Notes: generated by a model not told the origin, from the letters alone. Counted from the stretch's first letter, positions 1 through 8,324 are shown. The stretch is 64,000 nucleotides of DNA from JACCSI01 sp035575715 (GCA_035575715.1 DATLXN010000012.1:310001-374000); one strand, 5' to 3'. Program-made: numbers and translations.

Positions 1-197
1 TGCAGACGCTGCGTGCGGACATTGATTACGGCTTCGCCGAAGCCAGCACCACTTACGGCCAGATTGGCGTCAAGGTGTGGTTGTATCGCGGCGAGCGTCT
101 GACCCCGAAGGTCGGCCGCGAAGAAGATTTCGGCGGACGTGTCGACCGCGGCGATCGTGATCGCCCGCGCCGCGCACCCCGCTCGGATATGAGATAG
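1..197 (+). CDS. rpsC: 30S ribosomal protein S3, C-terminal part
   Basis: This is the 3' end of rpsC, cut by the window edge; the reading frame starts at base 3 and ends at TAG 195-197. The visible peptide includes DYGFAEASTTYGQIGVKVW, the conserved C-terminal domain of S3, followed by an Arg/Asp-rich tail. S3 sits on the 30S head at the mRNA entry tunnel. Its position directly before rplP matches the standard S10 operon order. Confidence 0.93.
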   Translation, partial: QTLRADIDYGFAEASTTYGQIGVKVWLYRGERLTPKVGREEDFGGRVDRGDRDRPRRAPRSDMR

Positions 198-207
198 CGA
201 ATCAAAT

Positions 208-283
208 GATCTGGCGAGGTCGTGATCTGGCGATTGGCTGTTCGGATCACCAGATCACCAGATCTTTAGATCTTAAGATGCAG
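208..283. repeat. Inverted pair of degenerate octamer repeats
   Basis: The 97-bp rpsC-rplP gap holds a left arm with GATCTGGC repeated at 16-bp spacing and a right arm of GATCACCA, GATCACCA, GATCTTTA, GATCTTAA. CCAGATC in the right arm is the reverse complement of GATCTGG in the left, so the transcript could fold back. It belongs to the window-wide class of short-period intergenic tracts. No function is known. Confidence 0.7.
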
Positions 284-294
284 GAATCATCACT

Positions 295-720
295 ATGTTG
301 ATGCCAAAGAAAGTCAAGTATCGGAAACAGCAGCGCGGCCGGATGACCGGCAAGGCGTGGCGCGGCAGCTCGGTCGCCTTTGGCGACTTCGGGCTCAAGG
401 CGCTCGAGCCGTGCTGGCTGACCGATCGACAGATTGAAGCGGCCCGTATCGCGATGACGCGTGCGATCAAGCGCGGCGGCAAGATCTGGGTGCGGGTGTT
501 TCCCGATAAACCGGTGACCAAAAAGCCGCAGGAAACGCGCATGGGTAAGGGTAAGGGCGCGCCGGAAGGCTGGGTTGCCGTGATCAAGCCGGGACGCATC
601 CTGTTCGAAATGGAAGGTGTGCCCGAGCTCGAGGCACGCAAAGCGATGCAGCTGGCGTCGTCGAAGCTGCCGATCCAGGTCAAGTTCGCGACCCGCTTCG
701 GCATGGAGAAGGTGTCATGA
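295..720 (+). CDS. rplP: 50S ribosomal protein L16
   Basis: L16 (141 aa, usual length about 138) organises the 23S A-site region of the 50S subunit. The N-terminus MLMPKKVKYRKQQRGRMTG and the segment around WIRVFPDKPVT-like residues (here WVRVFPDKPVTKKP) are characteristic. The ATG at 295 has AGGA at 282-285. The stop overlaps the rpmC start (ATGA), so the two genes are translationally coupled. Confidence 0.97.
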   Translation: MLMPKKVKYRKQQRGRMTGKAWRGSSVAFGDFGLKALEPCWLTDRQIEAARIAMTRAIKRGGKIWVRVFPDKPVTKKPQETRMGKGKGAPEGWVAVIKPGRILFEMEGVPELEARKAMQLASSKLPIQVKFATRFGMEKVS

Positions 721-905
721 AGGCGATGGAGCTGAGGGATCTCGATAACGACGCGCTCACGGCCAAGGCCAAAGAGCTCGACGATCAGCTGTTCCGCATG
801 CGGATCCAGAAGTCGATGGGGCAGCTCGAAGCCCCGGGCAAGATCCGCAATGTGCGCCGCGACCTGGCGCGCATCCAGACGGTGCAGAAAGAGAAAGCGA
901 AATAA
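717..905 (+). CDS. rpmC: 50S ribosomal protein L29
   Basis: L29 (62 aa) is a two-helix protein at the peptide exit tunnel, where signal recognition particle and trigger factor dock. The pattern ELRDLDNDAL, LFRMRIQKSMGQLE and IRNVRRDLARIQT is typical of the family. The start overlaps rplP by 4 bp; an in-frame ATG at 726 is an alternative that would remove three residues. Confidence 0.95.
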   Translation: MKAMELRDLDNDALTAKAKELDDQLFRMRIQKSMGQLEAPGKIRNVRRDLARIQTVQKEKAK

Positions 906-907
906 CC

Positions 908-1162
908 ATGGGCGAAAAAGCAGAACTGTTAGGCCTGGTCGTCAGCGACAAGATGCAGAAAAGCTGCGTCGTCGCGGTCCAGCGCCGGGTCCAGAACGCG
1001 GTCTACGGCAAGATTCAGAAGCGCACGTCGCGCTTCGTCGCGCACGATGAGACCAACGACGCGAAGGTCGGCGACAAGGTGGCGATCTCCGAGACCCGCC
1101 CGATGAGCGCCCGGAAACGCTGGGCCGTGACGCGCGTGATCGAACGCGCCGTGAAAGTTTAG
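908..1162 (+). CDS. rpsQ: 30S ribosomal protein S17
   Basis: S17 (84 aa) is an OB-fold primary binder of 16S rRNA. It shows LGLVVSDKMQKSCVVAVQRRVQ, written here only in part as VVSDKMQKSCVV, and the later VGDKVAISETRPMSARKRW, which are hallmark S17 motifs. It begins 2 bp after rpmC in the compact operon. Confidence 0.96.
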   Translation: MGEKAELLGLVVSDKMQKSCVVAVQRRVQNAVYGKIQKRTSRFVAHDETNDAKVGDKVAISETRPMSARKRWAVTRVIERAVKV

Positions 1163-1173
1163 AGGACAGCGCC

Positions 1174-1542
1174 ATGATTCAAATGCGATCGATCCTCGAT
1201 GTCGCCGATAACTCCGGCGCGCGCCGGGTCTCGATGATTCAACCGCTCGGTGGCGCGACCGGGCGTTATGCCCGGCTCGGCGACACGATCACCGCCAACG
1301 TCAAGGAAGCGGCGCCGGAGTCCAACGTCAAGAAGGGCTCGGTGGTCAAAGCCGTCGTCGTTCGGGTAGCCAAGGAACAGCGCCGTAAAGACGGCAGCTA
1401 CATTCGCTTCGACCGCAATGCGGTGGTGCTGATCAACGACAACAACGAGCCGATTGGCACGCGTGTGTTCGGACCGGTCGCCCGCGAACTGCGCGAGAAG
1501 AAGTTCATGAAGATCATCTCGCTGGCGCCGGAGGTGCTTTAA
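1174..1542 (+). CDS. rplN: 50S ribosomal protein L14
   Basis: L14 (122 aa, the usual size) lies at the subunit interface and contacts 16S rRNA. The N-terminus MIQMRSILDVADNSGARR and the internal VVVRVAKEQRRKDGSYIRFD are strongly conserved in all bacteria. GAGGACAG upstream supports the ATG at 1174. Confidence 0.98.
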   Translation: MIQMRSILDVADNSGARRVSMIQPLGGATGRYARLGDTITANVKEAAPESNVKKGSVVKAVVVRVAKEQRRKDGSYIRFDRNAVVLINDNNEPIGTRVFGPVARELREKKFMKIISLAPEVL

Positions 1543-1543
1543 C

Positions 1544-1876
1544 GTGGCTAAGTTGAAGATGCCGGTGCGCAAGAACGACATGGTCGTTGTGCAGGCTGGT
1601 AAAGATCGCGGCAAGCGCGGGCGCATCCTCCGCGTCGTCGCCGCCAAGAATCGCGTGGTGGTCGAGGGCGTGAACATGATCAAGCGCCATACCCGGCCCA
1701 ACCCGCAGAAGAACGTCAAGGGCGGCATTGTCGAACGCGAGGCGCCGATTCATGCCTCGAACGTCATGCTGCTCGATCCGGACACCAACGAACCGACCCG
1801 CGTCGGCATCAAGACTCTGTCGGATGGCCGTCGCGTCCGCATCGGCCGCAAGAGCGGCGCGGTCGTTGATAAGTAG
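1544..1876 (+). CDS. rplX: 50S ribosomal protein L24
   Basis: L24 (110 aa) carries an N-terminal KOW motif (VVVQAGKDRGKRGRILRV) and initiates 50S assembly near the exit tunnel. It starts with GTG at 1544, one base after the rplN stop. The segment VEGVNMIKRHTRPNPQ is diagnostic for the family. Confidence 0.97.
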   Translation: MAKLKMPVRKNDMVVVQAGKDRGKRGRILRVVAAKNRVVVEGVNMIKRHTRPNPQKNVKGGIVEREAPIHASNVMLLDPDTNEPTRVGIKTLSDGRRVRIGRKSGAVVDK

Positions 1877-1884
1877 GAAGTGAA

Positions 1885-2553
1885 ATGGCAGACAAGGTAG
1901 AGAAGGCCGAGAAGGACCCTAAGGCCGAAAAGGCCGCCAGGGCTGAGAAGTCCGCCAAGGCGGACACCGCCGACAGCGCAGCGAAGGCCGACCCCGGCGC
2001 GCCGCGCGGCAAGAGCCGTTTGCGCGAGAAGTACACGACCGATGTCGTGCCGGCGCTGCAGAAGGAATTCGGCTACACCAACGTCAACGCCGTCCCGCGG
2101 GTCACCAAGGTGGTGGTCAATATGGGTCTCGGCGAAGCGACACAAAACGCCAAGGTGATCGACACCGGCGCCGACGAACTGGCCCGCATTACCGGCCAGA
2201 AGGCTGCCGTGCGTCGGGCCAAAAAGTCGATCGCGCAGTTCAAGGTCCGCCAGGGCATGCCGATCGGCGCCATGGTGACGCTGCGCGGCGAGCGGATGTA
2301 TGAGTTTCTCGACCGGTTGGTCAGCGTCAGCCTGCCGCGCGTGCGCGACTTCCGCGGCGTGTCGCCGAAGGGGTTCGACGGCCGCGGCAATTACACGCTG
2401 GGCCTGCGCGATCAACTGATCTTCGTCGAGATCGATTACTTGAAGGTCGATAAGGCGCGCGGGATGAACATCTCGGTCGCGACGACGGCCAAGACTGACG
2501 AAGAAGCGCGCAAGCTGCTCCAGCTGCTTGGCATGCCGTTCCGACAGAGTTAA
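1885..2553 (+). CDS. rplE: 50S ribosomal protein L5 with N-terminal extension
   Basis: L5 binds 5S rRNA and forms the B1b bridge to the 30S head. The core begins around residue 44 (SRLREKYTTDVVPALQKEFG) and contains MPIGAMVTLRGERMYEFLDR and FRGVSPKGFDGRGNY, as in ordinary L5. The total of 222 aa exceeds the usual ~180 because of about 43 Lys/Ala/Glu/Asp-rich residues before the core. The nearest ATG with a purine-rich upstream (GGAAGTGAA) is 1885, so the tail looks translated; no ATG lies at the canonical position. Confidence 0.96.
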   Translation: MADKVEKAEKDPKAEKAARAEKSAKADTADSAAKADPGAPRGKSRLREKYTTDVVPALQKEFGYTNVNAVPRVTKVVVNMGLGEATQNAKVIDTGADELARITGQKAAVRRAKKSIAQFKVRQGMPIGAMVTLRGERMYEFLDRLVSVSLPRVRDFRGVSPKGFDGRGNYTLGLRDQLIFVEIDYLKVDKARGMNISVATTAKTDEEARKLLQLLGMPFRQS

Positions 2554-2564
2554 GGGGAGATACC

Positions 2565-2750
2565 GTGGCAACGACCGCCAAAGTCGCGCGCGAGAAGAAG
2601 CATCTGAAGTTCAAAGTACGGCATCGCAACCGTTGCCGCCGCTGCGGCCGGCCGCGAGCCTTTCTTCGCAAGTTCGCCCTCTGCCGTTTGTGTTTCCGTG
2701 AGCTTGCCCTGAGGGGCGATGTCGCGGGTGTGACCAAGAGCAGCTGGTAA
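2565..2750 (+). CDS. rpsN: 30S ribosomal protein S14, zinc-binding type
   Basis: This is the short (61 aa) zinc form of S14, with CRRC and CRLC pairs separated by 12 residues. It lies in the 30S head next to S3 and S10. The start is GTG at 2565 after GGGGAGATACC. The four-Cys form is common in deep-branching and Gram-positive bacteria, unlike the ~100-aa Cys-free form of Proteobacteria. Confidence 0.97.
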   Translation: MATTAKVAREKKHLKFKVRHRNRCRRCGRPRAFLRKFALCRLCFRELALRGDVAGVTKSSW

Positions 2751-2759
2751 CAGAAGTGT

Positions 2760-2811
2760 CCAGTTGCCAGTGGCCAGTTCAAAGGCGCTGGTCACTGGTA
2801 ACTGATAACTA
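2760..2811. repeat. Inverted pair of degenerate heptamer repeats
   Basis: The rpsN-rpsH gap is filled by a left arm CCAGTTG, CCAGTGG, CCAGTTC and a right arm made of TGGTCAC, TGGTAAC, TGATAAC. The arms are imperfect reverse complements; CAGTTGCCAGTGGCCAG matches the other arm at 15 of 17 bases. The RNA could fold into a long stem between two genes of a tight operon. Confidence 0.75.
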
Positions 2812-2823
2812 CGAGAGTTTGAG

Positions 2824-3237
2824 ATGACAGACCCGATTGCCGACATGCTCACCCGGATTCGTAATGCCGTGGGTTCGCGCCATCCGCGCGTCGACCTGCC
2901 GGCGTCGAAGCTGAAGGTGGAGATTGCGCGCATCCTTCAGGACGAGGGATACATTCAAGGTTTCAAGATGGTCGAAGAAGCCGCCGACCGCAAAGGGAAG
3001 ACTGCGCGCCAGTTGGTGCGTTTGTTCCTGAAGTACGGGCCCGGTGGCGAAAAGGTCATTAGCGGGATTGAGCGCGTCAGCCGTCCGGGCCGCCGCGTCT
3101 ACGTCAACCGCGACGAAGTGCCGGCCGTGCTGGGCGGATTGGGCGTCACCATCCTCACCACCTCGCGCGGTGTGATGAGCGGTCGCAGCGCCCAGAAGAG
3201 CGGCGTCGGCGGCGAAATTCTCTGTAACGTTTGGTAA
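2824..3237 (+). CDS. rpsH: 30S ribosomal protein S8
   Basis: S8 (137 aa) binds helix 21 of 16S rRNA early in 30S assembly, and in E. coli represses the spc operon. MTDPIADMLTRIRNA at the N-terminus and LGGLGVTILTTSRGVMSGR near the C-terminus are family signatures. GAGAGTTTGAG precedes the ATG at 2824. Confidence 0.98.
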   Translation: MTDPIADMLTRIRNAVGSRHPRVDLPASKLKVEIARILQDEGYIQGFKMVEEAADRKGKTARQLVRLFLKYGPGGEKVISGIERVSRPGRRVYVNRDEVPAVLGGLGVTILTTSRGVMSGRSAQKSGVGGEILCNVW

Positions 3238-3243
3238 CCGACC

Positions 3244-3780
3244 ATGTCACGAATTGGAAAGAAACCCATCGCGATCCCGAAAGGGGTCACCGTCAAAGTG
3301 GACGGCGATGTTGTCGACGTCAAGGGACCGAAAGGGCAGCTCCGTCAGCCGCTGCCGCCCGGCGTCAACGCGGTCGTCGAAGACGGTCAACTGCTGACCA
3401 AGAAGAACGGTGACGAACGCTCGCTCGACAAGTTTCACGGTCTGGCGCGCAGCCTGGTCAATAACGCCGTGACCGGTGTGACCGACGGCTGGAAGCGCGA
3501 GCTTGATATCGTCGGCGTCGGCTACCGTGCCGAGCTCAAGGGCAAGCAGGTGGTGCTCGCGCTCGGCTACTCGCACCCGGTGGTGTTCGACATCCCGACC
3601 GGGATCGACATCGCCATCGAGAAGCAGACGCACCTGACCGTGACCGGCGTCGATCGCCAGCTGGTCGGCCAGGTCGCCGCCAATTTGCGCCGGCTCCGTA
3701 AGCCCGATCCGTATCAGCAGAAGGGCGTGCGTTTCACCGGAGAGGTCTTGAAGAAGAAGGCCGGAAAGACGGGAGCCTAA
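3244..3780 (+). CDS. rplF: 50S ribosomal protein L6
   Basis: L6 (178 aa) sits at the base of the L7/L12 stalk near the factor-binding site. MSRIGKKPIAIPKGV, GVGYRAELKGK and the C-terminal KPDPYQQKGVRFTGE motif are all present. It starts 6 bp after rpsH. Confidence 0.98.
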   Translation: MSRIGKKPIAIPKGVTVKVDGDVVDVKGPKGQLRQPLPPGVNAVVEDGQLLTKKNGDERSLDKFHGLARSLVNNAVTGVTDGWKRELDIVGVGYRAELKGKQVVLALGYSHPVVFDIPTGIDIAIEKQTHLTVTGVDRQLVGQVAANLRRLRKPDPYQQKGVRFTGEVLKKKAGKTGA

Positions 3781-3781
3781 C

Positions 3782-4156
3782 ATGCAGATCAAGACCAAAG
3801 AAGACCGTCGCCAGCGGATCAAGTTCCGCATCCGCAAGAAGATGGTCGGCACCTCCGAGCGTCCGCGCCTGTCGATCTTCCGCAGCGTGTCGCACATCTA
3901 TGTCCAGGTCATCGACGACCTCGCCGGTGCCACGGTGGCGTCGGCATCCAGTGTCGAGTCGACGGTCAAGGGCCAGATGGACAAGGAGACGCGCGGTGGC
4001 AATCGCAAGGGGGCCGAACTGGTCGGCACGACGATCGCCGAACGCTTGAAAGAAAAGGGGATCACCCGAGTGGTCTTCGATCGAAACGGCTTCCTCTATC
4101 ACGGGCGCGTGCGCGCCGTGGCCGAAGCGGCGCGGTCCGCCGGCCTGGAGTTTTAA
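3782..4156 (+). CDS. rplR: 50S ribosomal protein L18
   Basis: L18 (124 aa) binds 5S rRNA with L5. RLSIFRSVSHIYVQVIDD and the C-terminal FDRNGFLYHGRVRAVAEAAR identify it. It begins one base after rplF. Confidence 0.97.
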   Translation: MQIKTKEDRRQRIKFRIRKKMVGTSERPRLSIFRSVSHIYVQVIDDLAGATVASASSVESTVKGQMDKETRGGNRKGAELVGTTIAERLKEKGITRVVFDRNGFLYHGRVRAVAEAARSAGLEF

Positions 4157-4158
4157 GA

Positions 4159-4719
4159 ATGATTCGCACCCGCGAAAAGATCGACGCTTCGCAACTCGAC
4201 ATCAAGGACACCGTGGTGTCGATTAACCGCGTCACCAAGGTCGTCAAAGGCGGCAAGAACCTGAGCTTCAGTGCGCTGGTCGTCGTCGGCGATGGTCACG
4301 GAGTGGTCGGCTACGGCGTCGGCAAGGCGAAAGAAGTCCCCTCGGCGATCAAAAAGGGCATCGAGGCAGCGAAGAAGAACCTGATTCGGGTGCCGCTCAA
4401 GGGCACCTCGATTCCGCATCCGGTCGTCGGCGACTTCGGCGCGGGCAAAGTGATGCTCAAGCCGGCGCCGGAAGGCACCGGGATCATCGCCGGCGGCGCC
4501 GTGCGTGCGGTCGTCGAATCGTGCGGGGTGATGAACGTGCTGACCAAATCGCTGGGCAGCGCCAACGCCCACAACGTCGTCCGCGCGGCATTCACCGCGC
4601 TGTCGATGTTGCGCGACCCGGATCGCGTCGCGCGCCTGCGCGGTAAAGAACCGTCGGACATTTTCCCCGCGGCGCGTGAGCGTCGGGTGCGGCCGACCGA
4701 ACCGGCCCCGACCGCGTAA
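4159..4719 (+). CDS. rpsE: 30S ribosomal protein S5
   Basis: S5 (186 aa) contributes to decoding fidelity and mRNA entry. It shows VSINRVTKVVKGGKNLSFSA, VVGDGHGVVGYGVGKAKEVP and the C-terminal LGSANAHNVVRA motif. A short Pro/Arg-rich tail makes it slightly longer than the E. coli protein. Confidence 0.98.
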   Translation: MIRTREKIDASQLDIKDTVVSINRVTKVVKGGKNLSFSALVVVGDGHGVVGYGVGKAKEVPSAIKKGIEAAKKNLIRVPLKGTSIPHPVVGDFGAGKVMLKPAPEGTGIIAGGAVRAVVESCGVMNVLTKSLGSANAHNVVRAAFTALSMLRDPDRVARLRGKEPSDIFPAARERRVRPTEPAPTA

Positions 4720-4731
4720 CGAGGCAGAACC

Positions 4732-4944
4732 ATGGCAGCGCAAAAGAAGTCCGCCGACCACGGCGACAAGAAGAAGTTGAAGATCACGCTCAAGGTGAGC
4801 CCGACCGGGTTCAACAAGAGCCAGGGCTTGGTCGTGCAAAGCATGGGCCTGCGCAAGATTCGCAGCTCTGTGGAACTGCTCGACACGCCTGAGACGCGCG
4901 GGATGATTCTCAAAGTGCGTCACTTGGTGGAAGTGAGCGAATAG
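4732..4944 (+). CDS. rpmD: 50S ribosomal protein L30
   Basis: L30 (70 aa) is a small 50S protein. LKITLKVSPTGFNKSQ followed by VVQSMGLRKIRSSVELLDTP is the typical core, preceded by about 13 Lys-rich residues. Position between rpsE and rplO matches the spc operon. GAGGCAGAACC lies upstream of the ATG. Confidence 0.95.
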   Translation: MAAQKKSADHGDKKKLKITLKVSPTGFNKSQGLVVQSMGLRKIRSSVELLDTPETRGMILKVRHLVEVSE

Positions 4945-4948
4945 ACAT

Positions 4949-5437
4949 ATGGATTTAAGCGATCTCAAGCCGGCACACGGCTCGAAACAGAACAAGAAGC
5001 GCGTCGGACGCGGTCCCGGCTCGGGCAACGGCAAGACCGCCGGCCGTGGCCACAAGGGTGCGCAGTCGCGTTCCGGCTACTCGTTCAAGCGCGGCTTTGA
5101 AGGCGGCCAGATGCCGTTGCACCGCCGCTTGCCGAAGCGCGGCTTCAACAACATTTTCCGCACCGAATACGCGGTGGTCAACCTCGATCAGCTGGACAAG
5201 GCGTTCGAAAAAGGGGCGACAGTCAATCCCGATTCGCTGCGCGCAGCTGGCCTGATCCACGGCAAGCGTTTGCCGATCAAAGTCCTCGGCCGCGGCGACG
5301 TGACCAAGGCCCTGACCGTACACGCGCACAAATTTAGTGGCAAGGCCGCCGAGAAACTTGCTGCCGCCGGCGGCAGCACCCAAGCAATGACTACCCAGAG
5401 CGCGACCGCGCGCACCGGGGAAACTGGCACCGCGTAA
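4949..5437 (+). CDS. rplO: 50S ribosomal protein L15
   Basis: L15 (162 aa) is a late 50S assembly protein. The Gly-rich N-terminal extension (KRVGRGPGSGNGKTAGRGHKG) that threads into rRNA and the segment GFEGGQMPLHRRLPKRGF are conserved. The C-terminus carries a Thr/Ala-rich tail of about 15 residues beyond the usual end. Confidence 0.97.
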   Translation: MDLSDLKPAHGSKQNKKRVGRGPGSGNGKTAGRGHKGAQSRSGYSFKRGFEGGQMPLHRRLPKRGFNNIFRTEYAVVNLDQLDKAFEKGATVNPDSLRAAGLIHGKRLPIKVLGRGDVTKALTVHAHKFSGKAAEKLAAAGGSTQAMTTQSATARTGETGTA

Positions 5438-5452
5438 AGCGAGGCACACGAC

Positions 5453-6838
5453 GTGGAAGCGCTCAGAAATCTGTTCGCCATCGCTGACCTGCGCAATCGA
5501 GTGTTGTTTACGCTCGGCATGCTCGCGGTGTATCGCGCCGGCAGCTTCATCCCGACGCCCGGGATCAACCGGGCGGCGCTGGCTGAATTGTCGCGGCAGA
5601 TGCAGAACTCGATGTTCGGTCTGTACGATATGTTCACCGGCGGCCAACTGTCGCAGGTCACGATCTTCGCGCTGGGCGTGATGCCCTATATCAGCGCGTC
5701 GATCATCCTGCAGCTGTTGACGGTGGTGTGGCCGTATCTCGAGCGCCTGTCGAAGGAAGGCGAACTGGGCCGCCGCAAGATCACCCAGTACACGCGTTAC
5801 CTGACGCTGGTCCTGGCGGTGGTCCAGTCGATGGGCATCGCGATCTGGCTCGAACGCAACACCGAGATCGCTAACGGCTTGCCGCTGGTCTACGAACCGG
5901 GCTGGGGCTTCCGTCTGCTCTGCGTGTTGACGTTGACCACTGGCAGCATGTTCATCATGTGGCTTGGTGAGCAGATCACCGAGCGCGGCATCGGCAACGG
6001 CATGTCGCTGATCATCTTCGCGGGCATCGTCGTCGGCTTCCCGCGCGCGGTGCTGCAGACCTTCGACTTGATGGAGACCGGTCAGCTCACGCTGCTCCGC
6101 TTGCTGATCCTCGCGGTCCTGATGGTCGGAGTGGTCGCGGCGATTATCTATGTCGAGCGGGGCCACCGGCGGATCAGCGTCCAGTACGCCAAGCGCGTCG
6201 TCGGCCGTCGGCAATACGGCGGAACGAGCACGCACATTCCGCTCAAGGTCAACACCGGCGGGGTGATCCCGGTGATCTTCGCCTCCTCGATTCTGGCGTT
6301 CCCGGCGACCTTTGCGCCGATGTTTGCGGCCGGGGGGTGGGGCGATGCAGTGGTGCGGCAGTTGAACTTCAACATGCCGCTCTACAACCTGTTCTACGTC
6401 GCGTTGATTCTGTTCTTCGCCTACTTCTACACCGCGATCATCTTCAATCCCGATGACGTGGCCGAGAACATGCGCAAATATGGCGGCTTCATTCCCGGCA
6501 TTCGCCCGGGCAAGAAAACTGCCGAACACATTGACGCGATCCTGTCGCGCATCACGCTGGTCGGCGCGGTCTACCTGGCGATGGTGGCACTGCTGCCGCA
6601 GTTCTTGATTGGCGGCTTCAACGTCGCGCCGATCCCGGTTGTCGGGGAATCGCTGGATGCCAACCTGCCGCGCTGGTTTACACAGGGTCTCGGCGTGCCG
6701 TTCGTCTTCGGCGGCACCTCGCTCCTGATTGTGGTGGGTGTGGCGATGGACACGGTGAATCAGGTGGAGTCGCAATTGATCATGCGGCACTACGACGGCT
6801 TCATGAAGAAGACACGGATTCGTGGCCGGCGCGGGTGA
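5453..6838 (+). CDS. secY: Preprotein translocase subunit SecY
   Basis: SecY (461 aa) is the ten-helix channel subunit of the SecYEG translocon in the cytoplasmic membrane. Hydrophobic segments alternate with conserved loops such as FIPTPGINRAAL near the N-terminus, ITERGIGNGMSLIIFAGI and the C-terminal loop before MRHYDGFMKKTRIRGRRG. The start is GTG at 5453 with GAGGCACACGAC upstream. Its place between rplO and adk is conserved in many phyla. Confidence 0.98.
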   Translation: MEALRNLFAIADLRNRVLFTLGMLAVYRAGSFIPTPGINRAALAELSRQMQNSMFGLYDMFTGGQLSQVTIFALGVMPYISASIILQLLTVVWPYLERLSKEGELGRRKITQYTRYLTLVLAVVQSMGIAIWLERNTEIANGLPLVYEPGWGFRLLCVLTLTTGSMFIMWLGEQITERGIGNGMSLIIFAGIVVGFPRAVLQTFDLMETGQLTLLRLLILAVLMVGVVAAIIYVERGHRRISVQYAKRVVGRRQYGGTSTHIPLKVNTGGVIPVIFASSILAFPATFAPMFAAGGWGDAVVRQLNFNMPLYNLFYVALILFFAYFYTAIIFNPDDVAENMRKYGGFIPGIRPGKKTAEHIDAILSRITLVGAVYLAMVALLPQFLIGGFNVAPIPVVGESLDANLPRWFTQGLGVPFVFGGTSLLIVVGVAMDTVNQVESQLIMRHYDGFMKKTRIRGRRG

Positions 6839-6839
6839 C

Positions 6840-7547
6840 GTGGCGCTAAACCTCGTCGTCATGGGCCCGCCCGGAGCGGGGAAGGGGACTCAGGCCGAGC
6901 GCTTTGCGCGCGAGCACGGGATCCCCAAAATTTCCACCGGCGACATCCTCCGCGAGGCGGTGTCGGCAGAGACGGCGCTCGGGTCGCAAGTCAAGGCGCT
7001 GATTGACCGCGGCCATCTGGTCGGCGACGACTTGATGATTGGAATTGTCCGAGACCGGCTGTCGCGCCCTGACGCGGCACCGGGGTTCGTGCTCGACGGG
7101 TTTCCGCGCACGGTGCCACAGGCCAATGCGCTGGACGAGATGCTGGCCAGCCGGGGGCCGGTGATCGTCGTCGAGATTCAAGTGCCGGACGAAGAACTGG
7201 TGCGCCGCGTGCGCACCCGCCGGGTCTGTTCGACCTGCGGTCGCACGGTCTCCGCGTTTGCCGGCGACGGCGATCAGCCGACCAAGTGCTCGAGCTGTGG
7301 CGGCTCCCTGGTCGCGCGCCCCGACGATGGCGAGGCGGTGGTCCGGGATCGGTTGAAAGTGTACTGGCGCGAGACGCAGCCGATGATCGCGTTTTATCAC
7401 GCGCGTCCGACGTATCGCTCGGTAAACGGGGCATTGCCGCCCGAACGGGTGCGCGAGGCGCTGATTGCAGCGGTCGCTTCGGCGCTCGGGAAACCAGCAG
7501 CGGAGCTGAAAGGCATCTCGCTGCCAAGCCGAGGGACCAACGCGTGA
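6840..7547 (+). CDS. adk: Adenylate kinase, zinc-LID type
   Basis: This enzyme interconverts ATP + AMP and 2 ADP. The P-loop GPPGAGKGTQA lies near the N-terminus, DGFPRTVPQA forms the AMP-binding part, and the long LID domain carries two CxxC pairs (CSTC, CSSC) expected to bind zinc. I chose GTG at 6840, just after the secY stop; GTG at 6822 would overlap secY by 17 bp. The stop overlaps the map start (GTGA). Confidence 0.95.
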   Translation: MALNLVVMGPPGAGKGTQAERFAREHGIPKISTGDILREAVSAETALGSQVKALIDRGHLVGDDLMIGIVRDRLSRPDAAPGFVLDGFPRTVPQANALDEMLASRGPVIVVEIQVPDEELVRRVRTRRVCSTCGRTVSAFAGDGDQPTKCSSCGGSLVARPDDGEAVVRDRLKVYWRETQPMIAFYHARPTYRSVNGALPPERVREALIAAVASALGKPAAELKGISLPSRGTNA

Positions 7548-8320
7548 TTGTCTGCCGGTCTGCAGCTGAGCTCGAGCGTCTGGCGCGGGTCAACGAGTTG
7601 GTCGCGCGTGTGCTCGCGGAATTGAAGGCCGCGGTTCGCCCGGGAGTCACCACGGCCGACCTCGACGCGTTGGCCGAGCAGCGATTGCGTGAAGCGGGTG
7701 CCGAGCCGGCGTTCAAGGGCTACCACGGCTACCCGGCGACGATTTGCGCGTCGGTGAATGAGCAAGTGGTTCACGGGATTCCGTCGACGCGGCCGTTGGC
7801 CGACGGCGACATTGTCTCGGTCGACATGGGCGCCAAGCTGGAAGGGTTTTACGGCGACTCGGCGGTGACGGTGCCGGTCGGCGAAGTGGATGCCGATGCG
7901 GCGCGATTACTGAAGGTGACCGAAGCGGCGCTCTACAAGGCGATCGAGGCGGTCAAACCGGGCGCGCGGGTTTCGGATATCGGTGCCGCGGTTCAGGCGC
8001 ACGTCGAGGCGCACGGGTTTTCGGTGGTGCGCGAGTTTGTCGGTCACGGGATCGGCACCAAGCTGCACGAAGAACCCCAGATTCCGAATTACGGAGTCGC
8101 GGGTCGCGGGCCGCGCTTGTCGGAGGGGATGGTTCTGGCGATCGAGCCGATGGTCAACTTCGGCAAAGCGGCGGTGAAGGTGTTGGGCGATGGATGGACG
8201 GCAGTCACGAAAGACGGCAGCCTCTCCGCGCACTTTGAGCACACCGTGGTGGTGACGAGCGATGGCGCGCGGATTTTGACGCAGCCGGTCGCCGCCGCGG
8301 CGGTCGGCGCCGCGCGGTAA
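7544..8320 (+). CDS. map: Methionine aminopeptidase, type I
   Basis: Map (258 aa) removes the N-terminal methionine co-translationally using a dinuclear metal centre. Visible ligands sit in VSVDMGAKLEGFYGDSAVTV (both Asp), HGIGTKLHEEP (His), IEPM (Glu) and FEHTVVV (Glu). The GTG at 7544 overlaps the adk stop and gives the family's usual length; a longer open frame upstream is in the adk region and not real coding sequence. Confidence 0.96.
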   Translation: MIVCRSAAELERLARVNELVARVLAELKAAVRPGVTTADLDALAEQRLREAGAEPAFKGYHGYPATICASVNEQVVHGIPSTRPLADGDIVSVDMGAKLEGFYGDSAVTVPVGEVDADAARLLKVTEAALYKAIEAVKPGARVSDIGAAVQAHVEAHGFSVVREFVGHGIGTKLHEEPQIPNYGVAGRGPRLSEGMVLAIEPMVNFGKAAVKVLGDGWTAVTKDGSLSAHFEHTVVVTSDGARILTQPVAAAAVGAAR

Positions 8321-8324
8321 CGCG

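Noticed and set aside
1750..2571. Long minus-strand open frame opposite rplX/rplE
   Set aside because: Antisense shadow of highly conserved ribosomal genes in high-GC DNA; composition is His/Arg/Leu-rich with no recognisable domain.
4955..6862. 635-codon minus-strand open frame opposite rplO/secY
   Set aside because: Fully antisense to secY; the His/Asp/Arg-rich peptide is the expected reverse-complement pattern of high-GC codons.
7286..7543. An 86-codon in-frame upstream extension of map
   Set aside because: It overlaps adk in another frame and its peptide has no family similarity; GTG 7544 in the GTGA overlap gives the normal Map length.
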